From Leptodactylus fallax (Eukaryota; Chordata; Amphibia; Anura; Leptodactylidae): a DNA stretch of 64,000 bases. The number at the start of each line of letters is the position of its first letter. Within the stretch, counting starts at the first letter, position 1. The position numbers and the translations under genes were made by a program. Under the pieces are notes generated by a model. It was not told the origin of the DNA. It did not search any database and saw only the letters and a list, made by a program, of their open reading frames with translations. The stretch lies in NCBI GenBank assembly GCA_947044405.1, contig CAMRHE010000357.1, positions 1,349,501 through 1,413,500 of the forward strand, in the 5' to 3' direction. Shown here one piece after another: positions 25,303 through 37,683 of the stretch.

Positions 25303-25611
25303 TCAGGGTGATCTGGTGCAAAACTCTTGATTGAGAGACCATTCTCCTGGTACGGTAAGACCCCGACTCAACTGATCCACTACTATGTTCAAGGAGCCCT
25401 TGATGTGAACTGCAGAGAGATGGGTCAGATTTTTCTCTGCCCAGGTGAAAATCAGACCTGCCTCCCTGAGGAGGGATAACGATCTGGTGCCTTCCTGTTT
25501 ATTACAGTCACCATGTTGACGGACCGGATCTTGACAGCTCTTCCTCTGAGAAGAGAAATGGAGGATTGCCAGGTAAACTGCTCTGAGTTCCCTCCAGATG
25601 GATGATGTCAT
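25303..25611 (-). pseudogene. DIRS1 RNase H fragment
   Basis: This 102-codon frame is the longest clean piece of the DIRS1 remnant. SSIWREL, ADLs-type 'AVHIKGSLNIVVDQLSRG' and GEWSLN match the C-terminal half of the DIRS RNase H domain, including the late Asp of the active site (V-D-Q-L-S). The early RNase H strands are damaged ('QDPVRQHGDCNKQEGTRS'). It cannot act alone. Confidence 0.8.
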
Positions 25612-26040
25612 CCCTTCTAGCCTGCTCCAGACTCCTTGTATGGTCTTCTCATACAGATGGGCTCTTCAGCCTGAAAAGGATGTTTCGGTCAAAAGGGTCC
25701 AACGAGGTTGGACCATGGACATCCGACTTTCAGGTGTATCCACCAGTTGAGAGAAAGACGGGTTTTGGGTGAAAGTCTGAACCTTAGTACTTCCAACTGG
25801 AGGGGACGCATGTGCCATAAAGTCCAAGGGACTGCATCGGCTGACATGAGGCCTAGGACTCTCATAGTTGTTCTGATGAACATCCAACGCATCTTGAGAA
25901 GATACTGAAGCGCTCTGATTATCTTTTCTCTCCTTGTCGGAGGTAAAGAAATTTCTAGGCGGACAGAGTCAGGCTGAACCTCAGGAACTTCTTCCGTGTG
26001 GAAGGAATCACCTCTGACTTCTCCCGCCTTATTAGCCTAG

Positions 26041-26470
26041 ATGCTGGAGAAAAGACACAGTTGTCTGCAAGTGCGGAGTGTTTTTGTGGCAGTATGGGAT
26101 GGAACTATAACTGCAACAGAAGGCTGTATAGGGAACGTGTGCAGCAGGGAGAAACAAGGAAGCCTCAGGAGTAAAAAGCTCCCAAGGAAAGAGATGAACA
26201 GCAGAAGAGGAAAAAAAGTTACTAAAATGTAGTTAACCCTCCAAATTCTTTTTAGGAAAAAATGGGAGGACAAAAGAGCCTCCCTCCACCTGTCCCATCA
26301 CACAGAACAGAAAAAAAAAACAGTGGGGGGAGGTCACTTTGGCCTCTTATAGGGGAGTATGCTTAATTAATTATGTAAATTTAAAATTCCGCCTGTCTTA
26401 CCAGCACACAGGAACAGAAATACCCCATATTGCGCTGCTGTTGGACATAATGGAATTGTTATTGGCCTAT
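26041..26470. other. Intronic sequence, no gene recognised
   Basis: Purine-rich sequence follows the truncated DIRS1 remnant. No conserved frame. Confidence 0.4.
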
Positions 26471-27660
26471 CTTATTAACCCATTAAGGACACAGGGTATT
26501 TTGGACATTAATGCTTGGCAACATTTTTCATATTTTCCATCTCCACCTTCCAAAATTCATAACTTTTTTTTTCTGTTGACATAGCTATGTGAGTGTTTAT
26601 TCTTTGTGTGATGAGTTGTACTTTCCTTTGGCACCATTTTGGGGTATGCATAATGTTTTAATTAGCTTTTTATTAACTTTTTGGGACATCCATGTGAGAA
26701 AAAAAAACTTACAATGCGATCGTTATTTTTTGCATTTTGTTATGGCGTTTACTCTGCATTAAAAATGACATGGCAACTTTGTCTGGCAGGTCATTACGAT
26801 TATGGTGGTACCAGATTTTTATTAGTTTTATTATGTTTTACTGTTTTTACTAAATAAAACATCATTTTTTGAAAATGAACGATTTGCCTGGGGTCTCCAT
26901 ATTCTGACGTCTATAACGTTTTTACTGTTTTGTTGTAAGAGCTATGTCAGGGCTCTTTATTTGTGGGGAAAGTTGTAATTTTTGTCAATTTTTATTGCTA
27001 TTTTTGGGGGGAGGCAAGGTGACTTGCCAAGACAATTAGAGCAATGCGGTATAATTTATATATTATATATGTTTTTATATAATATGGAGATCACCATAGG
27101 GGATAAATAACACTATTTTTGAATAGTGTGGACTTATACACACATAGGGATACCTAGCATGTTTATTTACTTTATTCAGTTTACCTTATGCACTTTTTAA
27201 ATTATAAGGTGGGTTTTTTTTAACTTATTTTTTTAATTTCTTTTACACCTACTTTTCAAACTTTTTTTTTTCCTGTCCCACAAGAGGGCATGAAAATGGG
27301 ATCTCCTGATCTCCAGTGCAGTGTTCATTGTATTGCAGTACATTGTACATAGTATCCCTGTGTACAATAAGGCCATTAATGGGCCTCCTGGTTGCCATGG
27401 CAAACCCTCGGACCCTGCAGTCTCATTGTGGGGTATCCCAGGGGTGGAAAGGGGGGTGATCTTGCCCCTTAACCACCCAGATGCCATCATTGCTACCGCC
27501 GGAGTAGGAGAATTTTCCGGCACTGTGGTTAGTCCCGGGTCCTGGCTTTGTAACATGACCGACACTGTTCTTCTCTATATACAAGCAGCAGGAATAGGTG
27601 AAGTTGGCGATGTCACTTCCAACACCTTGCTGCACTCTGCAAAGTGAGAATGTGGACAAC
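26471..27660. repeat. Long dispersed repeat ('cccattaaggacacaggg')
   Basis: It starts 'taacccattaaggacacagg' and runs through 'cataacttttttttctgtt', 'gacatagctatgtgagtgtt' and 'ggcaccattttggggtatgc'. I recognise these phrases as an abundant frog repeat. A partial relative with 'ttttgtggggctatatgcag' and 'accattttggggaacata' is at 31490-31800. No protein is seen; the class is unknown to me. Confidence 0.5.
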
Positions 27661-28013
27661 AGGTGACCTGTATATATTGTGGGGAAACAGCTCGGTAGCA
27701 GCTGCAGTGCAGACCCAAACAGTCAGAGACAGGGACTCAAGTATCTAGTGAAAACAGATTTATTTTAAAAAATAGCAAAATAAATAAACCTTCACTTCAG
27801 GTACCTGAAAACGTATATAACAAAAGCCTGCTTGTCTGAGCACTAACTAAACAGAAAATAACTAACTATACATTTGGCTTTCTTCAGCCACACAAAAAAC
27901 AAAAATAACACCAACTCACAGTTGTATCACACCAGAGTTCCACTTCTCTAGACAGATCCAGGTACCTCCTCCCTCTCCCAGGATCTGCCTAGAACTGCAG
28001 GTATTTAAATATA
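27661..28013. repeat. Probable LTR-like or unknown repeat fragment
   Basis: The phrases 'cagctgcagtgcagacccaa', 'acagatttattttaaaaaat' and 'ctctagacagatccaggtac' look like a dispersed repeat. They are interrupted at the right by Tc1 element E. Neither a second copy nor a coding region was found in this window, so the class stays open. Confidence 0.3.
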
Positions 28014-28015
28014 TA

Positions 28016-29619
28016 CAGTGGGGAAAAAAAGTATTTAGTCAGCCACCAATTGTGCAAGTTCTCCCACTTAAAAAGATGAAAGAGGCCTGTAATTGTCATC
28101 ATAGGTAGACCTCAACTATGAGAGACAAAATGAGAAAACAAATCCAGAAAATCACATTGTCTGATTTTTTTAAGAATTTATTTGAAAATTATGGTGGAAA
28201 ATAAGTATTTGGTCACCTACAAACAAGCAAGATTTCTGGCTCTCACAGACCTTTAACTTCTTCTTTAAGAGGCTCCTCTGTCCTCCACTCATTACCTGTA
28301 GTAATGGCACCTGTTTAACATTGTTATCAGTATAAAAGACACCTGTCCACAACCTCAAACAGTCACACTCCAAACTCCACTATGGTGAAGACCAAACAGC
28401 TGTTGAAAGACACCAGAAACAAAATTGTAGACCTGCATCAGGCTGGGAAGACTGAATCTGCAATAGGAAAGCAGCTTGGTGTGAAGAAATCAACTGTGGG
28501 AGCAATAATTAGAAAATGGAAGACATACAAGACCACTGATAATCTCCCTCGATCAGAGGCTCCACGCAAGATCTCACCCCGTGGGGTCAAAATGATCACA
28601 TGAACGGTGAGCAAAAATCCCAGAACCACACAGGGGGGCCTAGTGAATGATCTGCAGAAAGCTGGGACTAACGTAACAAAGGCTACCGTCAGTAACACAC
28701 TACGTCGCCAGGGACTCAGATCCTGCAGTGCCAGACGTGTCCCCCTGCTTAAACCAGTACATATCCGGGCCCATCTGAAGTTTGCTAGAGAGCATTTCGA
28801 TGTTCCAGAAGAGTATTGGGAGAATGTTATATGGTCAGGTGAAACCAAAGTAGAACTGTTTGGCAGAAACACAACTCGTCGTGTTTGGAGGAAAGTGAAT
28901 GCTGAGTTGCATCCAAAGAACACCATACCTACTGTGAAGCATGGGGGTGGCAACATCATGCTTTGGGGCTGTTTCTCTGCAAAGGGACCAGGACGAATAA
29001 TCCATGTACATGAAAGAATGAATGGGGCCATGTATCGTGAGATTTTGAGTGCAAACCTCCTTCCATCAGCAAGGGCATTGAAGATGAAACATGACTGGGT
29101 CTTTCAGCATGACAATGATCCCAAGCACACCGCCAGGGCAACGAAGGAGTGGCTTCATAAGAAGCATTTCAAAGTCCTGGAGTGGCCTAGCCAGTCTCCA
29201 GATCTCAACCCCATAGAAAACCTTTGGAGGGAGTTGAAAGTCCGTGTTGCCCAGCAACAGCCCCAAAACGTCACTGCTCTAGAGGAGATCTGCATGGAGG
29301 AATGGGCCAACTTCCCAGCAACAGTGTGTGCCAACCTTGTGAAGACTTACAGAAAACGTTTGACCTCTGTCATTGCCAACAAAGGATATATAACAAAGTA
29401 TTGAGATGAACTTTTGTTATTGACCAAATACTTATTTTCCACCATAATTTGCAAATAAATTCTTTAAAAATCAGACAATGTGATTTTCTGGATTTGTTTT
29501 CTTATTTTGTCTCCAATAGTTGAGGTCTACCTATGATGACAATTACAGGCCTCTCTCATCTTTTTAAGTGGGAGAACTTGCACAATTGGTGGCTAACTAA
29601 ATACTTTGTTTCCGCACTG
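28016..29619 (+). mobile_element. Tc1/mariner element E (family of F and G)
   Basis: The left end is CAGTGGGGAAAAAAAGTATT and the right end is …ACTTTGTTTCCGCACTG. TA lies at 28014-28015 and 29620-29621. The inverted terminal regions are about 210 bases ('tatttagtcagccaccaatt', 'aggcctgtaattgtcatcat', 'taggtagacctcaactatga', 'ggtggaaaataagtatttgg'). Two further copies of the same family lie at 53704-54940 (F) and at the borders of 38514-45312 (G). Confidence 0.93.
28382..29404 (+). pseudogene. Tc1 transposase of element E, two visible lesions
   Basis: ATG 28382 ([10 protein letters not shown]) to TGA 29402-29404 (…NKGYITKY) would give 340 residues. One internal stop interrupts it: TGA at 28601-28603, where copy F has AGA. 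The DNA-binding half has a helix-turn-helix ([15 protein letters not shown]) and the hook SEAPRKIS. The first catalytic motif reads [11 protein letters not shown], so the catalytic Asp is Gly. In copy F the same position reads GAT (Asp). The second motif [11 protein letters not shown] and the Glu motif NPIENLW are intact, with 34 residues between. No frameshift. Confidence 0.92.
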
Positions 29620-29705
29620 TACCTATAGGGAAACCACAGACGTTTTGGAAATTGCCGCGTGTCTGCAGCACGTATTTTAAGGCAAAGTGGGGCCCTAGCC
29701 TTAAT
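29620..29705. mobile_element. MITE family 2 fragment cut by element E
   Basis: The sequence after the TA is 'cctatagggaaaccacagac' then 'gttttggaaattgccgcgtg', the second half of a family 2 unit beginning exactly in its 'aattatacctatgggg' core. The first half is not present on the other side of element E. Confidence 0.6.
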
Positions 29706-32039
29706 CACAATTTGACAAATTAGGATCAAAAGAAAGAATGAGCATGATCATCTGCCTTTCAGTGACTCTTTATGCTACTATTATGTCTTACTACTTATTA
29801 CTATGGTCTGGTTTATACACCACAACGATAAATCTTTACAATATTAGATCTTGTCACAACATAGATACATTTCCCAGGCACAGAGAAAGATATAAAAAAA
29901 TAATTCTTATGATTTTGTTTCTTCCCTTTGATCGCAGCAGTTATTGCCTTGTTTAAATGCACAGATCAATAATAAACCTTTATTGTTATGCCATATTTAA
30001 AATCATCACCATTTTCTGAGAAAACTGTAAATGTACATGCCGACATTTACCACTATTAAAGATACAGTAAACCACTACAATTACTGTAAACATGTCAAGC
30101 AAATGGACAATAACATAATGGTGGAATTATCAAAAGTAATATCCAATGGAGTAATTACCCATGGTAACCATTCTAGGGGAAGATTGAATTTCCTTAAAGT
30201 CTCTGAAACTTGGAAGTTGGAAAATGACTAGATGCTATGGGCAGCTTCTCCACTTTAGCCTTGCACCAGTTTTAATATACTCAGTACATTGGGAGATATA
30301 TAGCACATATTAGACAACCATCTGTAGTTGTCATGTAATGTGTTTTGGCTTTGTAAACCAGACACTTCCTGCATGAATGTTATTGATTCTTTTTATCTAA
30401 ACAGCGTCTGGAAAATCTGAGAAGCCTGGTATGATACTCTTAGGCTTCCATCTGAGTGTCTGCAAAAAACACTTGTCGACAGGCAGTGCTGACCAATTTC
30501 AATATCACGTGACCCTGAGGCCAATAAGCGGCTTCAGCACAACGCTGGAAGAGACCCGAGAGAGCAACTGGGACAAGTGAGTATGTATTTTTTTTTTTTT
30601 TTTTCACTGCCACTTTAATGAACAGTATTTGTCTATATTTGTATTGGTCACACGTCCTATTTGCTGTTCAGTCCTATTCAAGTGAATGTGAAGGAGCTGC
30701 AATACCAACCACAGCCAAAACACAATGTATAGCACTGTGCTTGGTAAGCAGTGAAGAGGCTGCAGCCCTTATCTAAACGTTCTCTTAAAATGGCTAATCA
30801 GCATTGGGTGCCAGATGTGGGACCCCACCACAAATTAGCTATTGATGACCTATACTAAAGAGCCGTTTAAAGGGGTATTCTGGTTTTTATTTTTTACATT
30901 TTTTGACTATAGAATGCGATATCATACAATTTCTTAACAAGCTGTTTGTCTCTAGATGATGTTGTCATGTTAATAAAGTGAATTTGCATGTTGTAAGCCC
31001 CGCCTCCTATTCATGCCCAATTTGATTACACCCATTCCCATCCATGTCCCTTTATCCTCCATACAGTACAATACCCCGTTAGTGGCCCTGACATGGTATC
31101 ATGCCTCCTTGTGGTTCCCCCAGAGTATAATGTTTCCCTTAACAGCTCCCAACAATCTGGATCCGGTGGGATAGTTCCAGTTTTCCACTGCTGTCCTGAT
31201 ATCCCAGGATGTTGTGCACTTGTCCTGCTGTTCCCCACTTTAGACTGTGCCTAGCCACACTGTAGTTCTCTATATACTGATTTCTATATACTCATACCTC
31301 CCAACCATCCCGGATTTTGTCCCTCTTTCTGTCCTTTGCAAGAGTGTATACTACACCCTTTATTCTGGACACACAGCAGTTGATATGAAAATGCCTCCAC
31401 TCAGATTCCCATACAGACCCTGCTCGCCCTTCCCTCACACTAACCAAGCAGACAATCCCTGGCCCTGGGGTCAGAGTAGAGGAAAAATTTTGAGGAAAAA
31501 TTTAAATATATTTGAGTTCCTAATTGTGACACCCGTAACTTTTTTAGATTTCAGTTTACGGAGCTGTGTAAGGTGTCTTTTTTGTGGGGCTATATGCAGT
31601 TTTTATTGATACCATTTTGGGGAACATATGATGTTTTGATCATTTTTATTCCATTTTTTTGGGAGGTGAGCAACGAAAAAACTGTGATTCAGCCATTTTG
31701 ATATTTTTTTTCCCCATCTACAGCGTCCACAATATGGGATAAATTATTTTATATTTTAATAGATACAGACACTGTGCTCCCTTTGCTTTTGAGAGGTTGC
31801 CATAATTAGTTACGTACACCAGGACATACATGAACGTCCTGCTTCCAATACGCTTATGCAAGGGGCTGCATAACATGTGTGATGCCATGTTTAGTCCTAT
31901 TCAGTTCTACAGATACATTTCACAGGAATAAAACAGACCATACCATTTTTTTTCTTTACAGAATGACTGCTGCACTGATAAAATAAAGAAGTGTGAGCAA
32001 ATTTTAAATGCATGTATATTAGAAAAGTGTAAGATATCC
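29706..32039. other. Intronic sequence with repeat fragments
   Basis: No gene. Fragments seen: a MITE-like stretch at 30410-30620 ending in T18, an end 'aaaggggtattctggttttt' at 30869-30888, and a relative of the 26471 repeat at 31490-31800. The remaining sequence is unassigned. Confidence 0.4.
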
Positions 32040-32290
32040 AGTTCTCTATACTCTGCGGACTTTCTGTTTCAATTATACCTATGGGGAAACCGCCGGCGTT
32101 TCCGTAGGTATAAATGACATGCTACAATTTCCAAAACCGCGCCAGTTTTGGAAATTCCAACGTGTCCGCAGCATGGTTTTTACCGCAAAGTGGGCATGGG
32201 ATTCACTAGAATCCCATCCACTTTGCTCTGACTGTAAAATGCTGCGATTTTTTCCGCAGTGTTTCCGCTACGTGGGGCCCCGGCCTTAAA
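32040..32290. mobile_element. MITE family 2 copy, long
   Basis: Contains 'aattatacctatggggaaac', 'gccggcgtttccgtaggtat', 'ccaaaaccgcgccagttttg', 'ttaccgcaaagtgggcatgg' and ends 'gtttccgctacgtggggcc'. The end is shared with family 1, so families 1 and 2 may be related. No coding. Confidence 0.65.
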
Positions 32291-32623
32291 GAGGACCCTT
32301 CATGTACTCTGACATTAGCCATTTTATATACCGCTGGAAAGTTGATATGTGCAATGAATTCTCTTTGGCATCAGTCTACGCTACTCCTACTACAGTTCCA
32401 TAGAGTAGAGTTGGTCAAGTGACTGGAAGTAAGAGCGTCAGCAGGGGAGACAGCGGAACGAGACTTCTGGCCTCCTCCACTCTGCAAAGGTAATTATCAG
32501 GGCTCAGTGGTACCTGCTTATATATATTAGTAATAAAGTTTATTCAGTGCAGGGAATGCACTGGAAAGCTTTATTTCTTCCTGCATAATCAATAAAAAAA
32601 AAAAAACACTGAATATATAGATA
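32291..32623. other. Intronic sequence
   Basis: A(13) run at 32594-32606 shortly before Tc1 element H. The phrase 'aaagaggacccttcatgtac' at 32288 looks like the edge of a MITE. No gene. Confidence 0.4.
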
Positions 32624-34243
32624 CAGTGCATTGCGAAAGTATTCGGCCCCCTTGAACTTTTCAACCTTTTGCCACATTTCAGGCTTCAAACATAAAGATA
32701 TAAAATTTTAATTTATTGGTGAAGAATTAACAAGTGGGACACAATCGTGAAGTGGAACGAAATTTATTGGTTATTTTAAACTTTTGTAAAAAATAAAAAA
32801 CTGAAAAGTGGGGCGTGCTTTATTATTCGGCCCCTTTACTTTCAGTGCAGCAAACTCACTCCAGAAGTTCAGTGAGAATCTCTGAATGATCCAATGTTGT
32901 CTTAAATGACTGATGATGATAAATATAATCCACCTGTGTGTAATCAAGTAGTCTCCGTATGAATGCACCTGCTCCGTGATAATCTCAGGGTTCTATTTAA
33001 AGCGCAGAGAGCATCATGAAGACCAAGGAACACACCAGGCAGGTCTGTGACACTGTTGTGGAGAAGTTTAAAGCCGGATTTGGATACAAAAAGATTTCCC
33101 AAACTTTAAACATCCCAAGGAGCACTGTGCAAGCGATCATATTGAAATGGAAGGAGTATTAGACCACTGCAAATCTACCAAGACCCGGCTATCCCTCTAA
33201 ACTTTCATCTCAAACAAGGAGAAGACTGGTCAGAGATGCAGCCAAGAGGCCCATGATCACTCTGGATGAACTGCAGAGATCTACAGCTGAGGTGGGAGAG
33301 TCTGTCCATAGGACAACGATCAGTCATACACTGCACAAATCTGGCCTTTATGGAAGAGTGGCAAGAATAAAGCCATTTCTCAAAGATAGCCATAAAAAGT
33401 CTCCTTTAAAGTTTGCCACAAGCCACCTGGGAGACACACCAAACATGTGGAAGAAGGTGCTCTGGTCAGATGAAACCAAAATCGAACTTTTTGGCCACAA
33501 TGCAAAATGATATGTTTGGCGTAAAAGCAACACAGCTCATCACCCTGAACACACCATCCCCACTGTCAAACATGGTGGTGGCAGCATCATGGTTTGGGCC
33601 TGCTTTTCTTCAGCAGGGACAGGGAAGATGGTTAAAATTGATGGGAAGATGGATGGAGCCAAATACAGGACCATTCTGGAAGAAAACCTGTTGGAGTCTA
33701 CAAAAGACCTGAGACTGGGACGGAGATTTATCTTCCAACAAGACAAAGATCCCAAACATAAAGAAAAATCTACAATGGAATGGTTCACAAATAAACGTAT
33801 CCAGGTGTTAGAATGGCCAAGTCAAAGTCCAGACCTGAATCCAATCGAGAATCTGAAAACTGCTGTTCACAAACGCTCTCCATCCAACCTCACTGAGCTC
33901 CAGCTGTTTTCCATGGAAGAATGGGCAAGAATTTCAGTCTCTCGATGTGCAAAACTGATAGAGACATACCCCAAGTGACTTGCAGCTGTAATCGCAGCAA
34001 AAGGTGGCGCTACAAAGTATTAACTTAAGGGGGCCGAATAATTTGGCATGCCCCACTTTTCAGTTTTTTATTTTTTACAAAAGTTTAAAATATCCAATAA
34101 ATTTCATTCCACTTCACGATTGTGTCCAACTTATTGTTGATTCTTCACCAAAAAATTAAAATTTTATATCCTTATGTTTGAAGCCTGAAATGTGGCAAAA
34201 GGTTGAAAAGTTCAAGGGAGCCGAATACTTTCGCAAGGCACTG
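32624..34243 (+). mobile_element. Tc1/mariner element H, decayed
   Basis: The ends are CAGTGCATTGCGAAAGTATT at the left and …CTTTCGCAAGGCACTG at the right, with TA on both sides (32622-32623 and 34244-34245). The inverted regions are about 210 bases with outer 'attcggcccccttgaac' and inner 'tattattcggcccctttac' repeats (IR/DR). It carries a transposase pseudogene, 33016-34023. Confidence 0.92.
33016..34023 (+). pseudogene. Tc1 transposase of element H, three stops and a small deletion
   Basis: A frame from ATG 33016 (MKTKEHTRQV) to TAA 34021-34023 (…AAKGGATKY) is broken by three in-frame stops: TAG 33160-33162, TGA 33508-33510 and TGA 33976-33978. There is no frameshift. The helix-turn-helix (IPRSTVQAIILKWKEY), WSDETKIELFGHN with the first Asp, FQQDKDPKHK with the second, and NPIENL with the Glu are all recognisable. 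Right after the Glu motif, NLKTAVHK lacks about four residues (the usual W-x-D-L), an in-frame deletion. Long decayed, but still collinear. Confidence 0.9.
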
Positions 34244-34245
34244 TA

Positions 34246-36640
34246 GGTCTGCAAAACTACACTTATATTTATTCAATGGATTTTGTTAAAAGAAGAAAAT
34301 AACCTAACAAGATTAAACATTGCTAAGAGGGTGACTAAATGAGTTTATAAATACCTATATTGCTGTACATAGCGGTAACATAGCAGAGGAATTAACCCTT
34401 CTGGAAAGCAGTAATCATAATCAACCAACCAATACATAGTGGACAGAGCGCTTTGCTCCCAGCTCTATCCATTGTTTATTTCTAGTACTTACAGCTCCAC
34501 AGATCAGCTGATTGGTGGAGGCGCTGGGTGTGAGATCCCCACTTATCTGATATTGATGACCAATCCTAAGGCCAATATTAAATACCTGCAAATCCCTTTT
34601 AAAGTTCATTTTCTCTGCTATGTTACTGCTAAGATAGGCCACATAGCTACTGTATGTTTAAACTTTTTTTTTTTAAAGGACCTTTTTCCACCTCCATTCA
34701 CTCTAGTTCTTTGCATCTTTTTATAGGCACTGCTCCACTGATTCTGGCATAGTTGGAATTACTTCTCTAGCCCTCATTATTCCCAAGCAATCAGTGCTGT
34801 TAGTTTTGGTGTACTGTCAGATGGGCACTCCTGGGCTGGAGCAGCGAGAAAGCATGATTTTGAGCTCTCTGCCGCTGTCTGTCTCTAATTGGAAAGTACC
34901 AGAGTACAGAATCATGCCACCTTGTCTGCTCCTCTATGAGAAAACCCACTTGACAGAACCTAAATAACGTATCAGGCACCAGAAGTAACTATACTCGAAT
35001 GGTGGGGACTAGCTGAAAATTCCAACTGTGTCTGACACACTTCCTTTAAAGTTATGTTAGATAAGTATAGATCAACATGGGCAATCTGAAATTTCCCTTT
35101 GGCCAAGTCTTTCCAATCCCTTGGTTTAAGTTGATGGACATATGTTTTATTTACAACTGTACTATGTAACTATGAACAATAACACTGTGTTTCCATTCCA
35201 ATCTTGACCAACATTATTACCGTATGGCATATTCTGAGAAAGCAAAATTTCTTCCAAGGCATTGGCTAAGTTCTAGGCAGACTTCCTAACATAATGGAGA
35301 TAAATGCTGGACAGCCATACATCTGTCAAGCATGTCTATGTTTACTAAGGACATAAGGTTTTCATGTGTAAGAAGGATCACAAGAAGTACCATTTTCTCC
35401 TCTACTTTACTCGAAGAAATCCTGCTTGGAAACAAGCTGCGTGCTGATACATTGATACAACTCAAACTGAACTTAACAGGGATTTTCCCAGAATCATTCA
35501 GCAATCTTCATCAGTCTCAGAGAGATTGAATACAGCAGCACGAGTATGTGCCATTCACCGGGGGCCCCGCCCACTGTTCTTGTGGTTAGTGGGGGTTCCA
35601 CAGATGGAACCCCAGCTATCAAATACTTATCACCTCTTATAAGTTGAGGCTGTCAAACACATTTGTAAGTTCATTTGAGGGTGGTAAAAACAGAATCAGA
35701 TTACTTTAGGTAAAAACAGGACCCTCAAATTTAGTATTTGTCACATTCAGGTTTTCCTATTTTCCACTAATGTGATTCATTTTTGTTCTGCACAAGACAC
35801 ATAATGATGAAACACAAACTGAAAATACAACTGAGGGAAAAATTCCTTTAAAATATTGCATGTACTAGGAGGTCAAATAAATAATGGGATTTTTACTAGT
35901 TATTAAACTGCTTAAATTGGCATTGTAGGAAGAAGGTTTTGTGCCTAAAATAAGAGTTTACATCAGGAATAACAACCATTTAACAGTTCTTGAAGTATAA
36001 AAGACAACATCTACTTGATTTCTTTTAGGTGGTAAAAGAAAAGTTGCTTATTTTGTACATTAGCATTGGCTATTTATATCACTTTTATGAAGAGAACAGC
36101 TGTAATTTTTTCCTAACCTCCTATAAATATAGGTTACCTGACAGAAGTCATTTACAATGCAAATTACATCTCATATAATTTACTGAAGGAGTGATTGAAG
36201 AGAAACGACACTGCAATTGTCAAAACTACACAATAACAAAACCCACGCATTTGGCACCATAAAGTCTAGAGAAATATTCCGACATTGTATCATATACAAG
36301 ATAAAAGAAAGAAAAGATTCTAACCACTTTGTCCTCCTTTGGGAAACCATCCAAGAAAGCAGAATAAAAAAGAGAAAAAAAAAATAGAAAATTAATGGTA
36401 AGCAGGTATTAATGAGCAAAATGAAAAAGGTCAAGGTTAAATGAAATTAAAGCGTTCAAGAAAGTGCATTATTACTTAACATAAGAAGAATCATCTATGT
36501 TTAATTACTTTTTCTCCCAGCATGGAGAGCCTAAAAACCTGATGACTATTTCAAGTAAAGGTCTACCCCTTAATATCTATTTTTTAACCTTCGAAGGTTA
36601 TCCATTTTTTTTTTTTAAATTGATGGCCTACTCTTAAAGG
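34246..36640. other. Intronic sequence, no gene recognised
   Basis: The phrase at 34530-34575 ('atctgatattgatgaccaat') belongs to a widespread frog repeat also seen at 30800-30870 and 56190-56320. The rest is AT-rich and unassigned. Confidence 0.4.
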
Positions 36641-36922
36641 GGTTTTATGGTTATTTCAAGTTACACCTATCCATAGCACAGAGACTAACTTGCTGTTTTG
36701 TTCTGGTCCAACTGTTGTGACCCCCACCTATCATAAGAAAAAGGGTCTCTTGTACCAAGTGCTGTATTCGACTATTTCTGTTATTATCATAGAGAATGAA
36801 TGGAGAAGCAATGCACATGCTTGACCTGCCACCCCATTCAGTTGTTCTCCAGATTTGTCTCAGCAGTGGGCATCCCTGTGATATGGGGTAACTTGAAATA
36901 AACAGAATACCCCTTTAAAATA
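36641..36922. mobile_element. MITE-like element with clear inverted ends
   Basis: The left end 'aaaggggttttatggttatt' plus 'tcaagttacacctatccata' pairs with the right end 'ggggtaacttgaaataaaca' plus 'gaatacccctttaaaat'. Inverted repeats of about 40 bases with several mismatches. No coding. Confidence 0.6.
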
Positions 36923-37683
36923 GGCTCTCAATTTTAGATTGGTGGGGGGGGTGCTATGCTGTTTGGCGCTTGTGCATGTGCTGCAGCCTCTTCATTTACA
37001 TTTGTGCCAGTGCTGCTAGTATTCACAACTAAGTAATTTTCATAGAGGTTATTGAACCTTTGTCCTACTCACTGCAATAGCCTGCAACAGCTGCCACTAA
37101 AAGTACAGAGTTCTAAGCACTGACAGCGCTGGCACCTGATGTAAGCAATAAAGAGGATGCAGCACTTGTACAAGCACCACAGCCTCTTCATACAGCCGAT
37201 CAGCAGAGTGCCAAGAATAGGACACCCACAATCTAAAATTGATGGTCTATCTTAAATATAGGACATATAGTTAAAGAGCTGAATAATCACTTATGTTCTG
37301 ATGATTATCTTTACACACCTTTATAGCAGTTAGAGCTCTATTTTTTTGACAGAGATAATCCTCTGCATAGACACAAATAATAAATACTGGGATCCTTGCT
37401 GCCACCACTAGAGGGTGACTAAGAACGTGCTGCATACTGTTTGATCATTGTGTTCAACATATAATCAGTACACAGTAAACTCCTATACTCCATCTAGTAG
37501 CAGAAGCAGGAGGACCATGCAGGCAGGAGGTTTGGAGCTCTCTATTAGAAAAATAAAGGCTCTGATGACAGTAAAGATACATTAGACAACATCAACACAT
37601 GATACAATATTAAGGTGTTGACATCCACTGAAAAATATAAATTAAAAAAGTGTTGTATTCAGTAAAAAAAATAAAACTCTTTT
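36923..37683. other. Intronic sequence, no gene recognised
   Basis: Phrases with 'cttgtgcatgtgctgcagcctcttc' reversed later as 'gtacaagcaccacagcctctt' suggest parts of a dispersed repeat. No coding. Confidence 0.35.

Larger units (their letters stand above)
24205..26040 (-). mobile_element. DIRS1-type retrotransposon remnant, minus strand
   Basis: Read from 26040 down, the minus strand gives, in pieces, the end of a DIRS reverse transcriptase (DSVRLEISLPPTRREKI, then MRVLGLMSAD, then WHMRPLQLEVLR), the RNase H end (SSIWRELRAVYLAILHF, AEKNLTHLSAVHIKGSLN, VVDQLSRG), and the spacer after RNase H (WGLPEIDLM, AKVETLCSLY, PLAVDALSIPWRFRLAY). It ends with a tyrosine recombinase (NPLIPRFLKGAMRLR, WDLCTVLSG, FLLAITSAKRIRELQA, then RDKGLKASKPSLSRGIKEAI). 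This order (RT, RNase H, recombinase) is that of DIRS1-like elements. It has many frameshifts and stops, and gag, the RT core and both ends are missing. Confidence 0.85.
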
